Assembly (NCBI GenBank): GCA_009701715.1
Contig: WLJO01000002.1
Location: 1-64,000, forward strand
Reading direction: 5' to 3'
Source: Actinomycetota bacterium
GTDB lineage: Bacteria > Actinomycetota > Acidimicrobiia > Acidimicrobiales > Ilumatobacteraceae
Length of the DNA stretch: 64,000 nt
Shown: positions 41,514 through 49,146 of the stretch, one piece after another
How positions within the stretch are numbered: position 1 is the first letter of the stretch
Layout of the letters: every line of letters begins with the position of its first letter
Program-made: the position numbers and the translations under genes
Notes under the pieces: model-generated
The model's input: the letters and a program-made list of their open reading frames with translations, nothing else
Databases searched by the model: none
Told to the model about the DNA's origin: nothing

Positions 41514-41708
41514 TCAACCCCCGGAGATCACGGGGCGGATCTCGACCGTGTCATCGTCCTCGAGCAGGGTGTCACCCGGAACGAGGACACCATTGGCGAT
41601 CACCAGGTGGGATTCACGGTTGAGCGCAAGCCGGTCCAGCAGGGCGATGACCCGTACCGGGCCGACCATCTCTACCTCACGACGCGGGTTCCGGAGCAGG
41701 ACTTTCAT
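41514..41708 (-). CDS. ttuB: Sulfur carrier TtuB (ubiquitin-like, ThiS/MoaD type)
   Basis: 64-residue beta-grasp protein ending in SGG. The C-terminal glycine would be adenylated and turned into a thiocarboxylate that donates sulfur to Ttu[31 protein letters not shown] is the typical ThiS/MoaD/TtuB C-terminal half. Placement directly before ttuA identifies it as TtuB rather than ThiS or MoaD. The activating E1-like enzyme (TtuC/MoeB type) is not in the window. In Thermus TtuB can also be attached to proteins. Confidence 0.9.
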   Translation of the reverse strand: MKVLLRNPRREVEMVGPVRVIALLDRLALNRESHLVIANGVLVPGDTLLEDDDTVEIRPVISGG

Positions 41709-41719
41709 GGCCGTTCGGA

Positions 41720-41965
41720 TCAGGACGCGGTGCCGCGGCGCCGGTCACGGCGCGACGTACGGGGCAGCGCCTCGATGAGGACGGACTCGCCGGGCTTGAG
41801 CGTCTCGGCGGCGATCACGGTGTCGGTTGCGCGCGACATGCGACGCACCACCTTCAGCAACGAATAGACGCCACCGACCACCATCCACACACGGCTGCCA
41901 CCGATGAGCCCCTTTCGAAGGCTCTGGCGCCGGATCAGTCGTAGGCCACTGTCGAGAACACCCAC
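41720..41965 (-). CDS. Small basic protein with hydrophobic segment
   Basis: 81 residues, unrecognised. A basic N terminus ([12 protein letters not shown]) leads into one weakly hydrophobic segment ([14 protein letters not shown]), followed by a basic C-terminal tail. GTG 41965 lies 2 nt after the stop of the preceding small membrane protein gene. Third in a run of small genes before ttuB. Confidence 0.65.
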   Translation of the reverse strand: MGVLDSGLRLIRRQSLRKGLIGGSRVWMVVGGVYSLLKVVRRMSRATDTVIAAETLKPGESVLIEALPRTSRRDRRRGTAS

Positions 41966-41967
41966 GC

Positions 41968-42177
41968 TCAGACCCGCCGGATCTGCACGAGGGCAGAGCG
42001 CTTCCTGCCGCTGCGCCGTCCGAGCACGTAGAAGACGAGCAGGAGCAGCAGACCGCCGGCGATTGCCGCGGTGATTGCCGGCTGCTTCTTGTCCTCCACC
42101 TTCTGGGTGATCTCGTCCTGGAGGGACCGGAACCGGTCCTCGAGGTCCTGACGGGTGATCTTCGTGTCGGTCGTCAT
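41968..42177 (-). CDS. Single-pass membrane protein
   Basis: 69 residues. An N-terminal charged helix (ITRQDLEDRFRSLQDEITQKVEDKK) is followed by one transmembrane helix (ITAAIAGGLLLLLVFYVLG) and a basic tail. AGGAG ribosome-binding site inside the upstream gene; ATG 42177 overlaps its stop (ATGA). It resembles the short tail-anchored partners found next to Holin-X proteins in actinobacteria, but I cannot name the family. Confidence 0.72.
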   Translation of the reverse strand: MTTDTKITRQDLEDRFRSLQDEITQKVEDKKQPAITAAIAGGLLLLLVFYVLGRRSGRKRSALVQIRRV

Positions 42178-42530
42178 GAACCCTTCTCCTTGCGCTGCAG
42201 GGACGTCCTCTTGCTGATCTGCCAACCGGCGACTCCGATGACCACGACGCACACGGCAAGCGTGATGAGGTAGGCCAGGATCGAGGTGCTCGGACCCGAG
42301 AAAGCGGTGGTCTCGGTCTGAAGCAGGCGGAGGATCCCCACGGCCAGCACCACAAACCCGATGCCGATCACGAGAGAGCCCGAGGCCCCGAACCCGAGGT
42401 AACGGGCCCAACCCCGGAGCGGGCCGAGCGTCTCCTGTCGTGCATAGTCCTTGACGAGTTGGATCGTGTCGCCGAGGGAGCCCTCGGCCTTGTTCTCGGT
42501 GGGGGGATTCGACGCTGACGTCACACCCAT
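42174..42530 (-). CDS. Actinobacterial Holin-X-like membrane protein
   Basis: 118 residues with two transmembrane helices (LVIGIGFVVLAVGILRLL and ILAYLITLAVCVVVIGVAGW) after an amphipathic N terminus (TIQLVKDYARQETLGPLRGW). Matches the pattern of the chromosomal 'phage holin family' (Holin-X) proteins of actinobacteria. No phage genes are nearby, so it is a household membrane protein of unknown role. First of the small-membrane-gene trio; coupled to the next gene. Confidence 0.72.
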   Translation of the reverse strand: MGVTSASNPPTENKAEGSLGDTIQLVKDYARQETLGPLRGWARYLGFGASGSLVIGIGFVVLAVGILRLLQTETTAFSGPSTSILAYLITLAVCVVVIGVAGWQISKRTSLQRKEKGS

Positions 42531-42534
42531 AGTG

Positions 42535-43170
42535 TTACCACGCCGGCGGTGAATCCGACGGTGACGATCCTTCGCCGAGCCGGAAGTGCAGTCCCGGTTC
42601 CACCTCGTCGAGGAGCGTCGACAGGAGCGCCAAGCGGGCGGTGGCGTCGGGGCTTTCGAGCAGCATCTGGCGATCCACCGGGCCGAGGGGCGCAAGGTCT
42701 GCAAGGGCGTACGAGCGCAGGAGCGGGTCGTCTGGTAGGTCCTGCGAGGGGTCGCCCGCCGCGTCGCCGAGCTCCAGCGACAGCGCAGCAAGCCGACGGA
42801 CACGGGTGGTGAGTGCGTCGTGGAATCCCTGCTCAAGCTGGTGGTCCAGCGGTGGCTCCTCCCAAGCGGATACCTCGGCCATCGGGTACGGGTCATCCGC
42901 AAGCCAACGGTCAATCCGGATCCTGTCCGTTGCGATGCACACGAGTGCAAGACGCCCCTCGCCGAGATCCGCTAACTGCACGATGCGAACCCGCACGCCA
43001 ATGCTGCATCGCTGGTCCCCGCCGCCCACTTCGTGGCCCCGCGTGATGAGGACCACGCCGAACTCCTGCTCGCCAGCGAGGCAGTCATGAACGAGCGCCT
43101 GATAGCGCGGCTCGAAGACGTGCAGCGGCAGCACACCACCGGGCATGAGGACGAGGCCGAGCGGGAACAT
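42535..43170 (-). CDS. LON substrate-binding domain protein
   Basis: 211 residues. Matches the N-terminal LON domain without the ATPase or protease: MFPLGLVLMPGGVLPLHVFEPRYQALV and EFGVVLITRGHEVGG. Such stand-alone proteins probably bind unfolded or specific proteins as adaptors. It starts 17 bp after the PBP4 gene and ends just before the Holin-X-like gene. In this locus a link to protein turnover is tempting but unproven. Confidence 0.88.
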   Translation of the reverse strand: MFPLGLVLMPGGVLPLHVFEPRYQALVHDCLAGEQEFGVVLITRGHEVGGGDQRCSIGVRVRIVQLADLGEGRLALVCIATDRIRIDRWLADDPYPMAEVSAWEEPPLDHQLEQGFHDALTTRVRRLAALSLELGDAAGDPSQDLPDDPLLRSYALADLAPLGPVDRQMLLESPDATARLALLSTLLDEVEPGLHFRLGEGSSPSDSPPAW

Positions 43171-43187
43171 CGGGAGTCGGGTGCTGG

Positions 43188-44564
43188 TCAGGAAAGCTCC
43201 ACGGGCAGCGGTCCGAGATCTGAGGGCGCGGCGCCGGACGGATAGGTGGCGAATCCGCGCACCAAATCGTCCCAGAGACTCTCGGCGCGAACTTTGGCCC
43301 GATCTCCGTTCACGATGAAGCTGAACTGGATGGTCTCGCCATTCTTGGTCGGGAAATAGCCGCTGAGCGCTCGGGTTTTCTTGAGGGTGCCCGTTTTCGC
43401 CCGCAAGACCCCTTCGCCGGGCGTGCCCTTCAGCGAGGACTTCAGGGTGCCGGTCTTTCCGGCAACCGACATGCCGAGGAACATGGCGCCGTCTTCATCG
43501 CCCCTCGCGAGTACGCGGACAAGGGTGGAGCACGAGATTCGGTCGTCCTCGCTGAGCCCCGAGCCATCTGCGAACACGTGACCTGCGGTGTCGATCCCCC
43601 ACGCCTTCAGCGAGGCCTTCAGGGCTTTCGCGCCCGCCGCGGTGGAACCGGACTCGGAGACCTCCCGGCCGATCTCTTTGAGCACCAGTTCTGCCGTGTT
43701 GTTGTCGCTCGTGGTCAGCATCTCGCGCACCACGGTGGACATCGGGACGGACTTGATGGAAGCGATCACCGGATCATCGGTGCCCTTTCCCTCCGTCGCC
43801 TTGCCGACCGAGACGCCCCGCGCCACGAGCAGGTCCCTGAAGACCTCAACAGCACCCTGCGCGCTCGACGCCCGTCTGGTGGAGCCCGTGCCGATATACC
43901 CGTCATTGATCATCAACGCTGAAAGCGGGGACGCATCGCCTCGGCCGATGGCGTTCACCCAACCCGGGGCATCGGTCTTACGGTCATACCTGCTGGCATC
44001 CGCAACGAGGGAGTCCACCCGGCGAACCCCTGCGGCGACGACGTCATCGGCGAGTTTCTCGACACGCGTGATGTCGATCGGTGGATACCTGTTCAAGCCG
44101 AGCCGGGGATAGCGATCCGTCGAGAGCAGCGGATCCCCGCCACCGACGAGCACCATGCGACTCACTGCGCCGTCGGACTTCACACGTCCCCGCACCGCCG
44201 TTGTGTACCGGAAGTCGTCGCCGAGCACGTCGAGCGCCACCGCAGCGGTGATGATCTTCTCGTTCGAGCCTGGCAGATACGGCGTCGAAGCGTTGTCCTG
44301 CACGACGAACCGGCCCCCCACGGCAACGGCCAGACACGCGGACTTCTCCACTGCGTCAGTGACCTTCTTCAACGCGTCCGAGAGTTTCGAGGACCGGACC
44401 ACCACAACCAGAGGTTCGGGTACGCGACGCAGGGAAAACAGCGGGGTCACGGCACGCGGACCCGCAGGGGCAATCCCGGCACCTGGGGCCCTACCGGATC
44501 GGCTAGCGGCAGACCCTGCGATGAGCAGCACCGCGATGATCGCTATCAGGGGAACGACAAGCAC
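43188..44564 (-). CDS. dacB: D-alanyl-D-alanine carboxypeptidase/endopeptidase (PBP4, S13)
   Basis: 458 residues. Periplasmic peptidoglycan hydrolase. Motifs: S100-N-E-K103 (SxxK), SDNN (SxN) near 283 and KTGTL (KTG); a second KTG occurs upstream (AGKTGTL), as in this family. A hydrophobic N-terminal segment (VVPLIAIIAVLLIAGSA) is the signal anchor. GTG 44564 is the only regular start, but the codons just upstream (RRRPKRVLAA) would make an ideal basic n-region, so the true start may be a rare codon there. Confidence 0.9.
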   Translation of the reverse strand: MLVVPLIAIIAVLLIAGSAASRSGRAPGAGIAPAGPRAVTPLFSLRRVPEPLVVVVRSSKLSDALKKVTDAVEKSACLAVAVGGRFVVQDNASTPYLPGSNEKIITAAVALDVLGDDFRYTTAVRGRVKSDGAVSRMVLVGGGDPLLSTDRYPRLGLNRYPPIDITRVEKLADDVVAAGVRRVDSLVADASRYDRKTDAPGWVNAIGRGDASPLSALMINDGYIGTGSTRRASSAQGAVEVFRDLLVARGVSVGKATEGKGTDDPVIASIKSVPMSTVVREMLTTSDNNTAELVLKEIGREVSESGSTAAGAKALKASLKAWGIDTAGHVFADGSGLSEDDRISCSTLVRVLARGDEDGAMFLGMSVAGKTGTLKSSLKGTPGEGVLRAKTGTLKKTRALSGYFPTKNGETIQFSFIVNGDRAKVRAESLWDDLVRGFATYPSGAAPSDLGPLPVELS

Positions 44565-44605
44565 CGCTGCGAGGACCCGCTTGGGCCGACGGCGCGAACG
44601 ACGGC

Positions 44606-46771
44606 TCAGGAAAGACCCCGACGCTCGAGGTATCGGCCGTACCGGTACAGATGACCGAGTGCCGTGACGGCGCGGTTCCCCGACGGGTAGCAGAGCCGAC
44701 CGGTGGCTCGCACGGTTGCGGGCCCGGCGTTGTCCGGATCGGCGATCGCCAGTTCGGTTGCGGTCAGGATCGGCTTGCCAGTTGCGCTCGAGATCTCGTG
44801 GGCTGCCTCGGCGAATCGCTGGTCCTGGCGCTCGTGGTACTGCACGATCCGCTCGATACCGGAGCCCGGGTAGAAGCCACCTTCACGCATCAGGCGGGCC
44901 TGATTCGACTGGATGCCGAGCCCGAGATACACGATGGCATGCACGTCAGGGTGGGCTGCGATGAGTTCCATGATCTCCGGAATCGTGTCACGTGTCTCGC
45001 CGCCCGCGCAGTCAACCGGGTTGTTCCGGCTCCAGCGCGGTGGGAGCCTCGTGTCGATGTCGCGCCGCAGCGACTCGGGCAGCGCCATGAGCAGCAGGTC
45101 CGGATCGCGTGTGATCGCATCGGCAGTCACCACGCCCCAGCCGCCGGCGGTGGTGAGCACGATCGTGTTCGGGCCAGCGGGGATCGGCTGCGTCGCGAAC
45201 GTGGCAGCCGCCTCGAAGGCTTCCTCAACCGTTGCGGCCCGCGTTACGCCAGCCTGACGGCACGCGCCATCGAACACCTTGTCGTTGGCCGCAAGAGCGC
45301 CGGTGTGGCTGGCGGCGGCACGGGCACCACCCTCGGTAGCCCCTCCTTTGACCACGACCAGCGGCATCCGCCGGGTGACGGCGCCGAACCGGTCGAGCAG
45401 ACCCCGACCATCGCTGATCCCCTCCACATAGGCGAGTCCGACACGCGTAGCCGGGTCATCGGCATACCAATCCAGATAGTCCGCAACGGTCACCGCTGCG
45501 GCGTTGCCGGCAGATACCGCGCGACTGATGCCGACGCCGGTCGCTCGCGCCAGGTTCAAGAAGCTCGACACGAAGTTCCCGCTCTGGCTCGCGACCCCAA
45601 TAGCGCCCGCCGGTGGGAACGGGGCGACGATCTGTGCGCAAAGGTTGGCCGGCGTGGAGACGACACCCTGACCGTTCGGACCGGCAAGCAGGATCCCGAG
45701 TTCGTCAGCGAGTTCGATGAGCTCGTCCTCGAGTACACGACCCTCCTCCCCCGCCTCGCCGTAGCCCGCGCTGGTCAGGAATGCGGCCCGGATACCCTTT
45801 TTCGCGCACGCCCGCAAGAGTGCAGGGTTCGCGCTGGCAGGCGTGCACACGAAGACCAGATCGAGGCCGTCGGGAAGCTGGTCGATGTCGGCGACGGTAC
45901 GGACACCGAGGACCTCCTCGCCATGGAGATTGGTGCCCGCAACGATGCCTGAGTAGCCGCTCGCCATGATGTTGTGCAGCGCAACGAAGCCGAACTTGCC
46001 CGGATGTGTGGACGCCCCGGTAACCACCACACCTCGCGGCTCGAACAGCGCGCGGAACTGGGCGTCGGTCGGTCGACGACGCGCCGATCCCGCGCCGGTG
46101 CTACCGGACTCGGGCTCGGCCAGCTCCACGAGGGCGTCAACCGCTACCGGCCGACCGTCACGGCCGATGATCAGCGGGTTGACGTCGACCGATGCGATAT
46201 CCGGCCGCGCCACAGCGAGGGAGGAGAGCCCGGTGAGGAGCGTGATCAGCACATCCCTGTCGACAGCAGCCTCGCCACGGAACTCCGCAAGCAGCTTCTG
46301 GGTTGCGAGACCGTCGACCATCTCGCTCGCGTCCACCCAAGACAGGGGCACGGGCCTGAAGACGACATCCGCGATGGCCTCTGCGAGTACGCCGCCGACA
46401 CCGAGCATGACGTTCGCCCCGAACTGGGGGTCCCGTACGATGCCGACGATCAGCTCGCGGCTCCCGGAAATCATCGGTGCAACAAGCAGGGTCACGTCGC
46501 CGTCTTCGGGCCGCGCAGAACCGAGCAACTCAGCAGAAGCAGCCTCAACCGACGCCGGGTCGGATAGCCGCAGGCGCACGAGGCCCCGCTCGGTCTTGTG
46601 TGCAATCGCGTCGCCACACAGCTTCACCACCACCGGGAACCCGAGCTCCACGGCTGCAGCAGCAGCCTCGGCCGTCGTTCGCACCTCCCGTTCGGGAGCG
46701 AGGGGCACGCCGTACTCCCGCAGGAGCGACTTGGATGCTGATTCTGAGAGGGTCCGACCCGCGCTAGCCAC
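44606..46771 (-). CDS. ADP-forming acyl-CoA synthetase (acetate-CoA ligase type)
   Basis: 721 residues. NDP-forming ligase that interconverts acyl-CoA + ADP + Pi and acid + ATP + CoA. Residues about 1-220 are the ATP-grasp (beta) domain (KSLLREYGVPLAPE ... VVVKLCGDAIAHKTERGLV). From about 240 on come the CoA-binding and succinyl-CoA-ligase-like (alpha) domains, with the phosphohistidine loop ASHTGALAANDKVF. The order is beta-alpha, the reverse of some archaeal enzymes. GTG 46771 is supported by TAGGTT 9 nt upstream. Substrate range unknown. It sits 11 bp after a thioesterase gene that acts on the same kind of compound. Confidence 0.88.
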   Translation of the reverse strand: MASAGRTLSESASKSLLREYGVPLAPEREVRTTAEAAAAAVELGFPVVVKLCGDAIAHKTERGLVRLRLSDPASVEAASAELLGSARPEDGDVTLLVAPMISGSRELIVGIVRDPQFGANVMLGVGGVLAEAIADVVFRPVPLSWVDASEMVDGLATQKLLAEFRGEAAVDRDVLITLLTGLSSLAVARPDIASVDVNPLIIGRDGRPVAVDALVELAEPESGSTGAGSARRRPTDAQFRALFEPRGVVVTGASTHPGKFGFVALHNIMASGYSGIVAGTNLHGEEVLGVRTVADIDQLPDGLDLVFVCTPASANPALLRACAKKGIRAAFLTSAGYGEAGEEGRVLEDELIELADELGILLAGPNGQGVVSTPANLCAQIVAPFPPAGAIGVASQSGNFVSSFLNLARATGVGISRAVSAGNAAAVTVADYLDWYADDPATRVGLAYVEGISDGRGLLDRFGAVTRRMPLVVVKGGATEGGARAAASHTGALAANDKVFDGACRQAGVTRAATVEEAFEAAATFATQPIPAGPNTIVLTTAGGWGVVTADAITRDPDLLLMALPESLRRDIDTRLPPRWSRNNPVDCAGGETRDTIPEIMELIAAHPDVHAIVYLGLGIQSNQARLMREGGFYPGSGIERIVQYHERQDQRFAEAAHEISSATGKPILTATELAIADPDNAGPATVRATGRLCYPSGNRAVTALGHLYRYGRYLERRGLS

Positions 46772-46782
46772 GGTGGGGAAAC

Positions 46783-47235
46783 CTAGTGCCGCGGGAGGGA
46801 CACCTTGTAGGTCATCTGTCCCCGGGCAATGAGGCGACCACTGTCGGCGCCGATCACTTCGGCCTCGACGAACACCATCGAGCGACCGCGCTGCACCACC
46901 CAACCCTCGGCGACTGCGTCCTCGCCCACCAGCGCCCCGAGGAACTGGATGTGAAGGTCAATGGTCACGAAGTTGACGCCGGCTTCGTACGCCGAGCCAA
47001 TAGCGGGCACGACCACCGAGTCGATCAGCGAGGCGATGGCCCCGCCGTGCACCACACCCGCCGGTTGTTCAAGGGATGGCTTGAACACAAGACGCATCCT
47101 GCAGAAATCCTGCTTCACCACCTCAGCGTGCAGCCCGAGCAACTTGGGAAAGTATTCCCGCTCCCATTTGCCGTAGCCGAGCCAGCGCTCGGTCCGCTCT
47201 GCATCGAGTTCCCCGTACTGCTCCGCTCGGTCCAT
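46783..47235 (-). CDS. PaaI-type hotdog thioesterase
   Basis: 150 residues. Hotdog fold hydrolase of acyl-CoA: PAGVVHGGAIASLIDSVV (about 60-77) is the family motif, followed by VNFVTIDLHIQFLGAL. ATG 47235 is supported by TACTGT 8 nt upstream. Likely in one transcription unit with the ADP-forming acyl-CoA synthetase, which could recycle the released acid. Confidence 0.88.
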   Translation of the reverse strand: MDRAEQYGELDAERTERWLGYGKWEREYFPKLLGLHAEVVKQDFCRMRLVFKPSLEQPAGVVHGGAIASLIDSVVVPAIGSAYEAGVNFVTIDLHIQFLGALVGEDAVAEGWVVQRGRSMVFVEAEVIGADSGRLIARGQMTYKVSLPRH

Positions 47236-47242
47236 CTGCCCG

Positions 47243-47248
47243 ACAGTA
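47243..47248 (-). promoter_or_regulatory. -10 hexamer of the thioesterase gene
   Basis: Minus-strand TACTGT, last T 8 nt before ATG 47235, in the 47-bp gap after the TetR gene. Confidence 0.45.
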
Positions 47249-47282
47249 GGACGGCCGGACTCGGGGACCACAGCCCGGGGGC

Positions 47283-47894
47283 TCAGGGCACCAGTGCGGC
47301 GCGGAAGAAGCTCACAACGTGTTCCACCCGTCGGAGCACCGCGGCCTCGTCCATCGGATTCCCGTCCACAAGACCCTCCAGGATCGGGGCGTCACTGAAC
47401 GAACCCAGCAGGGCGCCGTAGCCGGTGATGAGCAACTGACGGGCATCGTGCCACCGGAACCGGCCGGCCGTCATCTCGCCCTCCAGGAACAACGCGGCAC
47501 CGTCGAACATCGGGCGGAGCGCAGCGGCTAGGTCAATTCCGAGATGGGTACCACCGTCGATCGCCTCCCGCCTCAGCAGGCGAACGTGATCCGGATGGGC
47601 GGAGAACAGCAACAGGGCATTAACGAGGACAACCTCCACCCTCTCCCAGCCGCTCGAATCGTTCGCTGCTGCTTCCTCGATCGGCCCGATGAAATCCGAC
47701 AAGACCCGCTCGAACACCTCGCCGTACAGGGCTTCTTTGGAAGGGAAATGGTGCAGCAGACTGGGGCGACGGATCCCGACCGCAGCGGCAATGTCGTTCA
47801 GCGAGGTGCCCTCGTACCCGGCCTCCGCAAAACAGTGCAGGGCCTCGACGATGATCACCTCGCGGGTGGAAACCTGCTCTCCGGCATTCGTCAC
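47283..47894 (-). CDS. TetR-family regulator
   Basis: 203 residues. N-terminal helix-turn-helix (EALHCFAEAGYEGTSLNDIAAAVGIRRPSLLHHFPSKEALY, about 17-57) and a helical ligand domain. GTG 47894 follows TATCGT 11 nt upstream; the longer frame lies in the divergent desaturase gene. A perfect palindrome at 47928-47947 lies between the two genes. It probably represses the desaturase and itself in response to an acyl-CoA or fatty acid, an inference from position. Confidence 0.88.
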   Translation of the reverse strand: MTNAGEQVSTREVIIVEALHCFAEAGYEGTSLNDIAAAVGIRRPSLLHHFPSKEALYGEVFERVLSDFIGPIEEAAANDSSGWERVEVVLVNALLLFSAHPDHVRLLRREAIDGGTHLGIDLAAALRPMFDGAALFLEGEMTAGRFRWHDARQLLITGYGALLGSFSDAPILEGLVDGNPMDEAAVLRRVEHVVSFFRAALVP

Positions 47895-47927
47895 AGGAAT
47901 TCTGACGATATCGCGGGAATCCCTGCC

Positions 47928-47947
47928 TACCGACCAGTAGGTCGGTA
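47928..47947. promoter_or_regulatory. TetR-type operator between TetR and desaturase genes
   Basis: Arms TACCGACC (47928-47935) and GGTCGGTA (47940-47947) with a 4-bp centre. The right arm overlaps the first two bases of the desaturase -10 hexamer, so a bound repressor would block RNA polymerase. Confidence 0.75.
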
Positions 47948-47951
47948 ACAT
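47946..47951 (+). promoter_or_regulatory. -10 hexamer of the desaturase gene
   Basis: TAACAT, last T 7 nt before GTG 47958; overlaps the palindrome at 47928-47947. Confidence 0.55.
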
Positions 47952-47957
47952 ATCGGC

Positions 47958-48722
47958 GTGTTCAAACTGCTTGTGCTTGCACCCCTCGTGGGACTCGGCG
48001 TCACCTTGGTCGCCAACGTGCTCACCACCGTGTACCTCCATCGTGCTGGAGCCCACAAGGCGCTGACCATGCGCCCCGAAGCAGCCGTCGTGTTCCGTGT
48101 GTTGATCTGGTTGATGACCGGGATCAAGGCCCGTGAATGGGTGGCTGTCCATCGCAAGCACCATGCCTACACCGATGAGGAGGGCGACCCGCACTCGCCG
48201 GTCCTGCTCGGCTGGGTGCGCGTGCAGCTCACCAACGTGTCGCTCTACCGCAAGTCTGCCAAGGATCCCGAGACGGTCGCGAAGTACGCCAAGGACATGC
48301 CGCCGGATGCCCTTGATCGCTACGTCCTCGACAAGTCGCTCCTCGGCCTCGGTCTAGGTATCGCCATCCTCATGGTGTCCCTCGGACCCTGGACTGGACT
48401 CATTGCAGCCTTCGTGCACGTCAACTTGTACCTCTCGACGAGCGCAGCAGTGAATGGCCCCGGTCACCACTTCGGTCGCAAGCCGTACCCGAATGGTGCC
48501 GGCAACATGCAGTGGCTCGCGTGGCTGACCGCCGGTGAGGGCCTCCACAACAACCATCACGCCGTTCCCTCCTCCGCGCGACTTTCGCACCGTCGCTGGG
48601 AGTTCGATCCGGGCTGGTGGGTCATCAGCTCCATGAAGACGATCGGGCTCGCCAAGGTTCGTCTCACCGACGCAGCGGTGCGAGCAAAGGCTGCAGGTCG
48701 ACCTGCACGCAGCGCCGTCTAG
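47958..48722 (+). CDS. Membrane fatty acid (acyl-CoA) desaturase
   Basis: 254 residues. Di-iron membrane desaturase with the three histidine boxes HRAGAH (28-33), HRKHH (65-69) and HNNHH near 198, between four hydrophobic segments. Introduces double bonds in acyl chains and so adjusts membrane fluidity; electrons must come from a ferredoxin or oxidoreductase elsewhere (the ferredoxin at 39438 is one candidate). It is smaller than stearoyl-CoA desaturases but complete in motifs. Under the divergent TetR operator. Confidence 0.93.
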   Translation: MFKLLVLAPLVGLGVTLVANVLTTVYLHRAGAHKALTMRPEAAVVFRVLIWLMTGIKAREWVAVHRKHHAYTDEEGDPHSPVLLGWVRVQLTNVSLYRKSAKDPETVAKYAKDMPPDALDRYVLDKSLLGLGLGIAILMVSLGPWTGLIAAFVHVNLYLSTSAAVNGPGHHFGRKPYPNGAGNMQWLAWLTAGEGLHNNHHAVPSSARLSHRRWEFDPGWWVISSMKTIGLAKVRLTDAAVRAKAAGRPARSAV

Positions 48723-48727
48723 GCGGT

Positions 48728-48733
48728 TACCCT
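48728..48733 (+). promoter_or_regulatory. -10 hexamer of the gene at 48741
   Basis: TACCCT, last T 8 nt before GTG 48741. Confidence 0.45.
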
Positions 48734-48740
48734 CGTCGCC

Positions 48741-49136
48741 GTGCAGATTGTTTCGGCGCTCTTTGTCGAGAGTTTCAATATCCGTCAGGCTCCCGGTCCG
48801 TCCACGCGGATCGACCTCACCGGTGTCATGTTCTCGATGGTTGCCCCGTCGCCGGTACCGGTGAGCGTCAATCCCCATCTCATCGCCCTCATCTATAGCC
48901 CGCCCGATGGCGGCGCTTCCGGGGTGTTCGAGACGGTTTTCCGGCGGGGACTCACCGAGGACTCCGAACAAGTTGCTCGCAACGTCAGCACGTTCAGTGT
49001 GGAGCCCGGCAAGTTCATGTACCGCCTCGTTCAGGGCGACCTCGAGTTCACGGAGTACGGACAGGTCTTTGCGCACTGCAGGGTGGACCTCGGACCGTGG
49101 ACGATCGTGCCGTTCACACTTCTCCCGCCTGCCTGA
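48741..49136 (+). CDS. Conserved-type beta-rich protein, unrecognised
   Basis: 131 residues without a domain I can name. Alternating hydrophobic strands (QIVSALFVESFNIRQ ... TRIDLTGVMFSMVA ... NPHLIALIYSPP ... YGQVFAHCRVDLGPWTIVPFTLLPP) suggest a compact beta sandwich. No signal peptide, membrane segment or cysteine cluster. The codon usage and the promoter hexamer at 48728 argue for a real gene. It lies between the desaturase and the FIST gene on the same strand. Confidence 0.72.
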   Translation: MQIVSALFVESFNIRQAPGPSTRIDLTGVMFSMVAPSPVPVSVNPHLIALIYSPPDGGASGVFETVFRRGLTEDSEQVARNVSTFSVEPGKFMYRLVQGDLEFTEYGQVFAHCRVDLGPWTIVPFTLLPPA

Positions 49137-49146
49137 ACGACCCGTC

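Noticed and set aside
42174-42530. Holin-like gene as a sign of a prophage
   Set aside because: Holin-X proteins are chromosomal in actinobacteria; no integrase, capsid, terminase or attachment repeat is nearby.
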